Source: Aureococcus anophagefferens
Lineage: Eukaryota > Sar > Pelagophyceae > Pelagomonadales > Pelagomonadaceae
DNA length: 53,211 nt
NCBI RefSeq assembly: GCF_000186865.1
Contig: NW_008705561.1
Span: 2,510,922 to 2,564,132, forward strand
Direction of reading: 5' to 3'
The notes beneath the pieces are model-generated. The model was not told the origin of the DNA and ran no database searches. It saw nothing but the letters and a program-made list of their open reading frames with translations. The position numbers were made by a program, and so were the translations under genes. Shown one piece after another: positions 37,574 through 47,107 of the stretch. How positions within the stretch are numbered: the first letter of the stretch is position 1; each line of letters begins with the position of its first letter.

Positions 37574-39700
37574 ATGATCAGAGCCATGCTGCCGCAGTCG
37601 TGCGCCATCCTCGCGGCGCTCGCCGCCGCGACGACTGCGTTCACCGTCCCGCACGCGCGACGACCGCACGTGGCTCTGCGCTCCGTCGCGACGCCCGCGC
37701 GGGAGACGCTCTGGACGCCGACGGCCGCGACGGTCGAGGCGAGCGCCATGAAGGCGTTCCAGCGCGCCGTCGGCGTCGACGGCGGCTACGAGGAGCTCTG
37801 GTCCTGGAGCGTCGCCAACGGCGACGCGTTCTGGACCGAGCTCATGGACTTTGTGGGCGTCGAGCGCGAGGGGTCGCTCGAGCCCGCGCGCGTCGGCGAA
37901 AACATGCCGGACGTCGAGTACTTTCCCAACTGCCGGCTCAACTTCGCGGAGAACCTGCTGCGCCACGGCAACGCCGGCGCCGCGCTGGAAGACGCCGAGG
38001 CCATCGTGTCCATCAGCGAGGCGCGCGACGCGAAGCGATGGACGTTCGGCGAGGCCGCCGCGGACGCGGCGCGCGTCGCGTCCGCGCTGCGGGCCCTGGG
38101 CGTCGGCGCCGACGACGCCGTCGGGCTCTACGCGTCCAACGTCGGCGAGAGCGTCGTGGCCATGCTCGGCGCGACGGCGACGGGCGCGACGTGGACGTCG
38201 TGCTCTCCCGACTTCGGCGCGCGCGCCGTCGCGGATCGGTTCGGGCAGGTCGCGCCGAAGGCCTTGTTCGTCTGCGACGGCTTCGTGTCCGCGGGCAAGA
38301 GGACGTGCCACGCGGCCAAGGTCGCGGAGCTCGCCGAGAACCTGCCGTCCCTCGAGAAGATCGTCGTCTTCGACGTCGCCGGCGGCGCGGCGGACGCCGG
38401 CGCCTGGGCCGCGTCCGACAAAGTCGCGGGCCTCGTCGAGTCCTGGGACGACTTCCTCGCCTCCGGCGACCCGGCGCCGACCTACGACCGCGTGCCCTTC
38501 GCCCACCCGCAGCTCGTGCTCTACAGCTCGGGCACGACGGGCCTGCCCAAGTCCATCGCGCACGGCTGCGGCAACGCGCTGCTCCAGCACGCCAAGGAGC
38601 TCATCCTCCACAGCGACCTCAAGGAGGGCGACAAGATGCTCTTCTACACGACCTGCGGCTGGATGATGTGGAACTGGATGGCGAGCTCGCTCTTCGCGGG
38701 CGCGGCGATCGTGTGCTTCGACGGCTTCGCGGCCTACCCGAAGCTCCAGGCGCCCTGGGACCTCGTCGAGGCGGAGAAGGTCACGCACCTCGGCACGTCG
38801 CCGCGCTACTTCCAGGCCTGCCGCACGCGCGTGGCGCCGAAGGAGTCGCACGACCTCGACGACCTGCGGGTCGTCTTCTCCACCGGGTCCCCGTTGATGA
38901 ACGAGGATTTCCGCTACGTCTACGACAAGGTGAAAGACGACGTCATGCTCGCGTCCATCTCCGGCGGCACGGACATCTGCTCCTGCTTCGCTTTAGGAAA
39001 CCCGACGCTTCCCGTCGTCGAGGGCGAGCTCCAGGCCTTCGGGCTGGGCCTCGACGCCTGCGCCTTCGACCGCGAAAACGGCGCCAGGGTCGTGGGCGAG
39101 AAGGCGGAGCTCGCGTGCCTGTCGCCCTTCGTGGCGGCGCCCGTCAAGTTCTTCGGCGACGACGAAGCGAAGACGAAGTACCGCGACGCGTACTTCGACG
39201 ACGACGACGGCGTCTGGTACCACGGCGACCTCGTGGAGACGACGGGGTCTGTCGGCGCCGCCGGCGGCGTCGTCATCCACGGCCGCTCCGACACGACGCT
39301 CAAGCCCGGCGGCGTGCGCATCGGCACGGCCGAGGTCTACCGCTTCGCCGAGGAGCACCCCGCCGTCGACGACTCGCTCGTCATCGGCGACCAGCTCAAG
39401 ACGGGCAAGCGCGCGGGCGACGTGCGCATCGTGCTCTTCGTCAAGCTCGCGGACGGCTACGTCCTCGACGCGGCGCTCGAGAGGGACGTCAAGGCCTTCA
39501 TCCGCGCGGGCGCGTCGGACGCGCACGTGCCCGCGCTGCTCGTCGCCGTGGACAAGATCCCCTACACGAAGAGCGGCAAGAAGGTCGAGGTCGCCGTGCG
39601 CGACCTCATCGCGGGCACGGAGCCCAAGAACGTCGGCGCGCTCGCGGACGCGACCGCGTTCGACGAGTACCGCGCGCTCGCGGCGACGTGGAAGAGCTAA
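37574..39700 (+). CDS. AACS: Acetoacetyl-CoA synthetase with plastid-type presequence
   Basis: The ATG at 37574 gives 708 residues. Adenylate-forming motifs are intact: YSSGTTGLPKSIAHG (phosphate loop), ASISGGTDICSCF, VWYHGDLVETTG, GRSDTTLKPGGVRIGTAEVY and the catalytic-lysine region IPYTKSGKKVEV. The early LNFAENLLRHGN and FYTTCGWMMWNWM blocks single out acetoacetyl-CoA synthetase from acetyl-CoA synthetase. It activates acetoacetate to acetoacetyl-CoA. The N-terminus (ILAALAAATTAFTVPHARRP) has an ASAFAP-like TTAFTVP, so plastid import is predicted, which is unusual for this usually cytosolic enzyme. The stop is 33 bp from the convergent prolyl-tRNA synthetase stop. Confidence 0.88.
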   Translation: MIRAMLPQSCAILAALAAATTAFTVPHARRPHVALRSVATPARETLWTPTAATVEASAMKAFQRAVGVDGGYEELWSWSVANGDAFWTELMDFVGVEREGSLEPARVGENMPDVEYFPNCRLNFAENLLRHGNAGAALEDAEAIVSISEARDAKRWTFGEAAADAARVASALRALGVGADDAVGLYASNVGESVVAMLGATATGATWTSCSPDFGARAVADRFGQVAPKALFVCDGFVSAGKRTCHAAKVAELAENLPSLEKIVVFDVAGGAADAGAWAASDKVAGLVESWDDFLASGDPAPTYDRVPFAHPQLVLYSSGTTGLPKSIAHGCGNALLQHAKELILHSDLKEGDKMLFYTTCGWMMWNWMASSLFAGAAIVCFDGFAAYPKLQAPWDLVEAEKVTHLGTSPRYFQACRTRVAPKESHDLDDLRVVFSTGSPLMNEDFRYVYDKVKDDVMLASISGGTDICSCFALGNPTLPVVEGELQAFGLGLDACAFDRENGARVVGEKAELACLSPFVAAPVKFFGDDEAKTKYRDAYFDDDDGVWYHGDLVETTGSVGAAGGVVIHGRSDTTLKPGGVRIGTAEVYRFAEEHPAVDDSLVIGDQLKTGKRAGDVRIVLFVKLADGYVLDAALERDVKAFIRAGASDAHVPALLVAVDKIPYTKSGKKVEVAVRDLIAGTEPKNVGALADATAFDEYRALAATWKS

Positions 39701-39733
39701 AAAAACGTGTGTGTGGACGACGCCTTAGGGCGC

Positions 39734-41770
39734 CTAGAACGCGCGCGCGAAGAGGGCGACGTGCGTCGCGGGCTTCCCGGAGTAGAAGCACGCCTTCCCC
39801 GCGAGGTCGCGCTGCGCGTCGAGCGGGTAGCAGCGGATCGTCGCGGAGCAGTCCTCCTTGATGGCCTTCTCGTTGGCGTCGTCGGCGGCCCAGTAGACCC
39901 GGAAGAAGCCGAGGTCGTCGGCGTCGATCTTCGCCTTGAGCTCGTCGTAGGAGCCGACGTCGACGGTGCCGCCGTCGAGGCGCGCGGCCGCCGCCGCGAA
40001 GAGCCGGGCCTGGATGTCCTCGAGGGACGCCGCGAGGTCCGCGGCCGCGTCGGCGGCGGCGACGGACCGCTTCTCGCCGCCGAGGCGGCTCGCGACGACG
40101 ACGACGCCCTCCGCCGCGTCGCGGGGGCCGACCTCGACGCGGAGCGGCACGCCCTTGCGCTCCCACTCGAAGAACTTGGCCCCCGGCCGCATGTTCGGCC
40201 GCTCGTCGACCTTGACGCGCACGCCCAGCGCCTTGCACTCGGCGACGAGGCCGTCGACCAGGGCGTCGACGGCCTCCGTGCCCGCGTCGTCGTTCTTCCG
40301 CGTGATCGGCACGACGGCGACCTGGACGGGCGCGACCCGGGGCGGCAGCACGAGGCCCGCGTCGTCGGAGTGGGTCATGACGAGCGCGCCCAGCAGCCGC
40401 GTCGACACGCCCCAGGACGTGGCCCAGACGAGCTCGCGCTTCGCGTCCTTGTTCTGGAACTGGACGTCGAAGGCGCGCGCGAAGTTTTGCCCGAGGAAGT
40501 GCGACGTGCCGCTCTGGAGCGCCCAGCCGTTGGGCATCAAGGCCTCGATGGTGTAGGTCTCGTCGGCGCCGGCGAAGCGCTCGATGGCCGACTTGGCGCC
40601 CCTGACGACGGGCACGGCGAGGAAATGTTCCACCACTTCCGCGTAGACGTCGAGCATCTCCTCGGCCGTGGCCAACGCCTCGTCGCGCGTCGCGTGGGCC
40701 GTGTGGCCCTCCTGCCAGAGGAACTCGGACGACCGGAGGAAGGGCCGCGTGCGCATCTCCCAGCGGACGACGTTCGCCCACTGGTTGATCTTCAGCGGCA
40801 GGTCGCGGTGGCTGTTGATCCACTTGCCGAACATGTGCCAGATCATGGTCTCGCTCGTCGGCCGGATGATCAGGGGCTCGTCGAGCTCCGCCGCCGGGTC
40901 GGGCTCGAGGCCGCCCTTGCCGTCCGCGGCGAGGCGGTGGTGCGTGACGACGGCGCACTCCTTGGCGAAGCCCTCGACGTGCTCCGCCTGCGTGGAAATC
41001 AACCAGTGAGCTGGGACGTCGGGGCCAAACTTCAGAAATCTCTAGCTCGGTCAAATCGAAGTCGATTCGGCTGATTTTGGACGAATCGATCGCTCTCAGC
41101 GAGTTCTCGAAGCACGGCGGAAGTGCTCGTGACAAAACATTCGAATACGCTCACATTGAAGTCGGGTTGAAGATTTGATTTCCACACAGTGCTCCGCCTC
41201 CTTCGCGAGGAAGCTCCGGGGGATGAGCAGCGGGAAGTAGGCGTTCTCCGCGCCGCTGGCCTTGATGCGCCCGTCGAGCTCGTCCCGCAGGCGGTCCCAG
41301 ACGGCCATGCCCCAGGGCTTGATGACCATGCACCCCTTCACGGGGGACGCGTCGACGAGGTCCGCGCCGCGGATGACGTCCGCGTACCAGGCGCTAAAGT
41401 CCTCGGACGCGGACGTGATGGAGTCGGACGCCGTCGTCGCCGCGCCCTTGTCCACCTTCTGCTTCTTCTTCTGCTGCTTCTGCTTCTTTTGCGGCGCGTC
41501 CGCCGCGGCCGCCGGCGGCTCGAGCAGCGCCTTGAGCCGCACGAGCTCCGCGACGGCCGCGACGACCTCGGGGCTCTTGTTCCCGAGGCCCCGGCCCTCC
41601 TTCAGGTCCCGGATCAGCGCCCCCTGCGCCTCGACCTGCGCCGCGACGCCCGCGTCGGCCGCCGCCGTCGCCGCCGCGAGGCGCCGCAGCGGGGCGCGCG
41701 CGCCGGGGCCGCGCAGCGCGAAGCCGCGGGCGGCCGCGGCGACGAGAGCGAAGGCCATGCAACCGCGCAT
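39734..41770 (-). CDS. Prolyl-tRNA synthetase (eukaryotic/archaeal type) with WHEP domain
   Basis: Exons 41770-41198 and 40987-39734 encode 608 residues, interrupted by introner A2. Charges tRNA-Pro with proline. The leader ([19 protein letters not shown]) looks organellar, with a GFALRGP boundary. A WHEP-like helix pair follows at ~45-85 ([18 protein letters not shown]), then a Lys/Gln linker. The catalytic core has [17 protein letters not shown], the motif [33 protein letters not shown] and [18 protein letters not shown]. The anticodon-binding and C-terminal domains end [17 protein letters not shown]. Splicing gives [13 protein letters not shown]. If the presequence is real it may serve plastid and cytosol through alternative starts (ATG at 41770 or 41758, or inside). 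Confidence 0.88.
40988..41189 (-). mobile_element. Introner element A2 (202 bp), GC-AG intron
   Basis: The element is flanked by TGCTCCGC at 40980-40987 and 41190-41197. In gene sense the duplication GCGGAGCA gives a GC donor; the element ends TTTCCACGCAG. Intron 40988-41197 is 210 bp. A GT donor at GTGTGG would break the frame. It begins CTGTGTGGAAATCAAATC like A1 and has the same orientation; the first ~45 bases of A1 and A2 are identical. Confidence 0.92.
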
Positions 41771-41969
41771 CTGATGGAGTGGTGGCGCAACGGAGTGGTG
41801 TAGCGCTGAGCCGGAGTGCTGTTCGACTCAAGCCTCCATACGCAGACTGCAATCTTCAATGTCGGCCGCCGGAAGTTCAACATGCACCTCTTTCTCTGCC
41901 TGAGCATGTATGTCCCAATGAGTTGCTTTGTTGTTTTTTCAATGAATCTAAAAAGCCCACTGTTCAAAA

Positions 41970-42019
41970 TTAGACCAGCGCCCCCCGGTCGTCGTCCTCG
42001 ACGTCGCCCGGGTGCGCGG

Positions 42020-42050
<31 letters not shown>

Positions 42051-43145
42051 CGCGATGGCGAAGGTCCCCGCGAGCTCGACGCCGTCCTTGTCCTCCACCG
42101 GCGCGTACTCGGCGACGGGCTTCGCGGCCGCCGCCGGCGCCTTGCGGCGCGCCGCGTAGACCACGATGCCCATGGCCACGAGCACGATGAGCCCCCCGGC
42201 GACGGTGCGGGGCTCGACGGCGTCCGCCGTCGCGAGGGCCTGGAACAGGAACGACCACGGGAGGCCCGACAGGCGCATGATCGACGCGGACGCCGACTTC
42301 TCGCGCTGCATGCCCCGCGTCATGCAGACCTGGCTGAAGAAGCCCAGGAAGCCGCAGGCGCCGAGGTAGGCGAGCTGCAGCGGCGACGGGTCGAGGCGCG
42401 GCCGCTCGCCGAAGCCGACGAGCGCGACGCCGGAGAGCAAGATCTGGCCCATGGCCTGATAGAGCATCAGGATGGGCCAGTCGACCTTGATGCGCGTCCC
42501 GAGCAGGCGCACGAGCACGTGCGCGCCCGCGGCCGACGCCGCGCCGAGGAGCGAGTAGGCCAGCCCGAGCGCGTGGCGCCGGTCGTCGCCGCGCGCGCCG
42601 AGCGACTCCGGGCCGAACTGGAGCGCCACGCCCGCGAAGCTCACGACGGCCGCGAGCTTCTCGAGCGCGAGCCAGGGCTCGCCGAGGAAGAGGCGCGCGT
42701 AGGCCGCCGCGAAGACGGGCGACACGGTGCCCACGACCTGCGACTCCGCGAGGCCGATCATCGACACGGCCTTGAAGCTGAAGCAGATGCCGCCGAAGCC
42801 GACGAAGCCCCGCGCGCAGAGCCACTTCACCTCCGTGCGCGTGTCGCCGAACCAGCGCGCCGGCGGCCGCGCGACGGGGCCGTGGCACGCCAGCGCGCCG
42901 CAGCAGCCGAGGGCCTGGAGCCAGCCGCGGAAGAAGACGACCTCCATCGGCGCGAAGCGGCCGCGCGTCGCCACCTTGACGACGAGCGACTGCACGGCGA
43001 AGCCGAAGCTGCTCAAGGCGATGAGGCCCAGCGCGCAGCGGCGGCTCATCTGCGCCGGCGGCGCGTCCGCCGCGGGCAGCGCGACGACGGCGAGGTCCAG
43101 GCCTTCAAGGACGCGCTCGTCGACGTCGTCCGGCGCTGCCGCCAT
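41970..43145 (-). CDS. EamA/drug-metabolite superfamily transporter (SLC35G-like)
   Basis: The first ATG in frame is 43145, giving 391 residues. About ten hydrophobic helices form two EamA halves: CALGLIALSSFGFAVQSLVV, then VVFFRGWLQALGCCGALAC, WLCARGFVGFGGICFSF, VVGTVSPVFAAAYARLFLGE, and in the second half ILMLYQAMGQILLSGVAL, YLGACGFLGFFSQVCMT and VAGGLIVLVAMGIVVYAARR. The SPVFAAAYARLFLGE block (helix 4 and the conserved LxE) and the SASIMRLSGLPWSF block are typical. Substrate unknown. The C-terminal ~50 residues are an acidic cytosolic tail with an Asp run. It shares a 198-bp divergent promoter with the discoidin-like gene. Confidence 0.75.
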
Positions 43146-43343
43146 CGACGGCTTCACGTCCTCGAGCGACGCGTCGTAGGGCTAGGAGCACTCGCGTGCG
43201 CTTGTCATTGCACCAGCCGCCGGCAAGGAGTGAGGACAGGTCATCGCTTCGCAAAACTTGATGCTCGACCCCTACTTCACCTTTCACCTTGAATAGATGC
43301 TTCACCCGAGACAGCGCGCTAAAGCCCAGCCCCCGCCGGCGGC

Positions 43344-46300
43344 ATGGCCGACGGCAGCATCGGGCGCGGCCGCCGCGAGGGCCGCGCGACGCTGAACAAG
43401 GGGCGGCACTCGATGGCGGAGCTGAAGAACCTGTCGACGACGTACAGCGCCGCGGGCATGTCGGGCGAGGAGTCGACGCAGTGGCGCTACGGCATCGAGC
43501 TCACGGAGCCGGCGACGCGCGCGGCGCGGCGGGACACGGTGCTGACGCAGGCGCTGAACAAGGAGCTGGACAAGGGCCTCGAGAAGAAGCTGAAGCTCGA
43601 GCGGAAGAGCGGCGCCGGCCGGGGCCGCGGCCGCGGCCGCGGCCGCCGGGGCCGCGGCCGGTCGCAAAGCGGCCGCGACGTCGACGACGACGACAGCTTC
43701 GAGCTGGACACGTCGAGCGACGACTCCGACGCCGTGGTGACGGCGGCGCCCCCGCCGCCGTCCGGGGACATGCGGAGCCGCGTCGCCGCGAACCCCTGGC
43801 AGAGCGTCGTCGTCGGCGGCCGCGAGGTCGTCATGGAGGCGCCCGTGCTCGCGAACGCGGGCTCCGAGGCGCTCTTCGGGGGCGAGAACCGCGTCACGGT
43901 CGACGCCTACATGTACAGCAGCGTCGGCAAGACGAAGTGCGCCCTCTGCACGCTCTACTTCAAGAGCGACTCCGTCAAGGGCACGACGTGCAACAAGCAC
44001 GTGTCCGCGTTCCGGAGCCTGCGGGGCGCGCGCGTCGTCGGCCGCCGCTTCGAGACGGCGTCCTTCCTCTACCAGGAGGCCAAGCTCTGCGTCTTCTGCA
44101 CGCAGCTGCTGGGCACGCAGGACGACCAGCTCGCGCGCGAGGCGCGCGAGCGCGACCGCCGGCTGCACGGGGCCATGGACGCGCGGACCGCGCTCGAGGC
44201 CATGATCTCGAGCGAGACGAAGCTCAACGCCTTGATCGAGACGAACGTCGAGGCCGACGAGGCCGTCGCGCTGAACAACGTGGCCCTCAAGAAGCCCGCG
44301 TGGCAGTCGACGACCGTCGACGGCCGCGGGCCCGACCTCGCCGTCGACGGCGCGGACGCGGCGGGCGCGGACGCGGCGTCCTGCACGCGGCGCGAGTACG
44401 AGGCCTGGTGGGAGGTCGACCTGGGCGGGTCCGTGCCCGTCGTCGAGGTCCGGGTCGCGCCCTTCCGCAAGGCCGAGCCCGACGGGCGGCCCTACGGTCC
44501 CGCGCCCGTCTACGTGTTCCTCCTCGGCGACGGCCCCCTGGGCCCCGTGCGGCTCCACGAGGCGCGGAAGCGGGCGAAGCTGGAGAAGTTCGTGGAGAAG
44601 ATGGACGGCGACGACGCCGCGATCGTCTGGACCTTCCCGGACGCCGGCGCGCGCGCGTCCGCGGTCCGCGTGCAGGTCAAAGGCACGCGCGCGCTCCAGC
44701 TCGCGCAGGTCACGGTGTCGCGCGCGGGCCGCAAGCACGACGGCGCCCACGCGACCGCCGGGGCGCCGCGCGACGCCGCGTCCGCCGACGACGGCGCGCC
44801 CGGTGGCACGCCGAACGGCGCGCGGACGCCGCTCACGGCGCGGTCGGGCCCCGGCACGCCCGGGCTGGACCTGGACCCGGCGCGGCGCGGCAGGGGCCGC
44901 ATCGTGCCGCTGCCGTCGCCCGTCAAGCACAAGACGGCCTTCTTCTGGGACGCGACGCGGGAGGTCGCCATCAAGCCCGTGCAGCCGTCCGCGCTCGAGC
45001 TCTCGCGCGAGAAGGAGTCGCGGCGGCTCGCGCCGGGCATCTCCGCGCAGCTCCGGCGCGGCCGGTCCGCGGCGGACTTCGACGCCTTCGAGGTGGACCA
45101 GCTCTACTGGAAGACGCTCCTGCGCTACGACCGCTACGACGCCGAGGCCGCGCGCCACCGCGACGTCGCGGGCTCGTTCAGCGGTCCCCAGCTCCGGACG
45201 GCGCGCGACCTCTTCGCGTCGTGCTCGCCGCGGCCCGAGGAGCGGGAGCTCGGCGAGGCGCCCGCCGTCGAGGTCCTCGACGACGGCGACGGCGACGCGC
45301 CGGGCGACGGCGACGCGGGCGACCCCTTCGCGTCGACGGCGGTCGCGCTGCCGCAGTCGGAGATGACGCGCCGGGCCATCGAGGCCATCGCCATGGACGT
45401 GTCCCACATCTACGCGGGCCTGCGCCGCGCCGCCGCGTCGCTCTTCACGGCCGCGTCCTCGAAGAAGCAGGAGGCCATCGACAAGGGCGCCGCGAATTTG
45501 TGGGACGTGCTCGACGCGTCGTCTTGCTCAGGGCAGCAAAAGAGAGCGAAATTCCCAACTTCAAAGGCTCCGATCTCGGCCATTTTCCACTCGTTTCGGC
45601 TGATTTTTGGACGAGCGATCATCTCTCGGAACGGTCTCGAAGCGTGGATGCTTTTTCCAGAACGCGCGCGCGCGGAACACTCACGTTGAAGCGACGTTGA
45701 ATCACCCTTTTGCTGCCCAGGTCTTGCTTCGCGGTCGCGACGGAGCTCTACAAGCTCGCGCGCCTCGACGAGGCGGAGCAGCACGACAAGGCGCCCACCA
45801 TCCCGCTGCCGCCGTCGGCCGACGGCGACGAGGTCGCCGCCGCGGCGCCGCCGGGCGCGGCCGCGGCGGAGCCCGCGGCGGCCGACGGCGACTCGCGGTC
45901 CCAGGACCCCGTCGGCCGGGGCCCGCTGGCCTGCCTCGTGGGCTGGCCCCAGTTCCTCGCGCTGCTGGCGCTCATCCGCGACCGGTCGTCGGGCGTCTGG
46001 CGGCCGGGCACGCCGTCGGACGTCACGGAGGCCCTCGAGCTCGAGCTCGACGCGCGGGCCATCGACCCGACGACGACGCAGCGCCGCGACGACCGGAACC
46101 GCGCCGCGCGCGAGACGACGCGCGCGCTGTCGACGGCGGCCTTCGTGGACCGCGCGAGGCGCGGCGCGCCGACGGTCCGCCTCCAGCGGAACCCGCCGCG
46201 CGTCAAGCTCGGCCGCAACACGCGCGCGCTGCTGAGCCTGGACGCGTCGCTCGAGGACGTGCGGACGGCGCTCCAGTCCGCGACGCCGAAGCGCCTGATC

Positions 46301-46873
46301 ACGGCGAAGAAGCGCTTCGACCTGCTGGTCGCGCGCGAGGCGAGGACGCCCGGCCGCGCGCGGTCCGCGGCGGGCGCGGCCCGGCCCCCGGGCCTGCGGG
46401 CCCCGGCCGCGGCGCCGAAGCTCGTCGTCGAGGACCAGTACGACTACCGGGGCAAGCTCGAGCGGCGCCGCGCGAACCAGCGCGAGCTCCTGGCCACCGT
46501 GAAGCCGCCGCGCTTCGTCCAGTCCATCGAGTACAAGGCCTGCGGCCTCTGCATGCTCCACTTCCCCTCGACGTCGTTCTGGATCTCGTGCTCCCACGAC
46601 TGCATCATCCGCCTCCTGGAGCGCTTCGGCCTCTCCAAGGACGACCTCGACGCGCGCGGCGCCAACGCCGCGGCCCTCTGCTACAACCGCCTCCCCCTCT
46701 GCTGCTTCTGCTCCCAGTTCTTCGACCCGGACAACGAGGACGGCCTCGCCAAGTCCCTCAACCCGAACCGCGACGCGACGGTCTACGAGCCCTACTTCGA
46801 CTCGGAGTACCCGGAGACCTACACGTCCACGCTCGGGGCCAACCACAAGCCGGGCAGCCCCATCGGCAAGTAG
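43344..46873 (+). CDS. Large protein with discoidin-like domain and two zinc modules
   Basis: Exons 43344-45520 and 45721-46873 encode 1109 residues, split by introner B2 (spliced DASSCFAVATELYK). Residues ~75-125 are basic, with a Gly-Arg run (GRGRGRGRRGRGR). A cysteine module at ~199-250 has CALCTLYF, TTCNKH and LCVFCTQLLG. A fucolectin/F5-8C-like discoidin domain lies at ~309-460 (NVALKKPAWQSTTVDG, DLAVDG, YEAWWEVDLGGSVPVVEVRV). A second cysteine module at ~999-1045 repeats the pattern: CGLCMLHF, ISCSHDC, LCCFCSQFFD. There is no signal peptide, so an intracellular, perhaps flagellar or cytoskeletal, role is possible; this is inference. No whole-protein family is recognised. Confidence 0.7.
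45529..45720 (+). mobile_element. Introner element B2 (192 bp), opposite internal orientation
   Basis: The element is flanked by GTCTTGCT at 45521-45528 and 45721-45728. The GT donor lies in the duplication and the acceptor is the element end TTTTGCTGCCCAG, giving a 200-bp intron 45521-45720. Relative to the gene, the body is reversed compared with B1 and B3 (it begins CAGGGCAGCAAAAGAGAGCG and ends with the ...GTTGAATCACCC side). It still splices in frame. Confidence 0.92.
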
Positions 46874-47107
46874 TAAGGACCTTCGGGGAGGCGGCGGACG
46901 GCGCGCGCCGCGGCGGCGAACTTTGAGCTGCAACTCATGACCTCACGCCGTGCACCTCACCTTCACCGTCTTCGTCACGCGGAAAAACTCAGTCATCTCG
47001 TGGCTATGAGCAGCTAGTCGCGCGCGCCGCCGCTGTCCGCAGCTTCGAATTGCCTGCAGCAGCCACACCGCGGCGCCGCCAGACGTCGCGCACCACCGCC
47101 GAACGCC

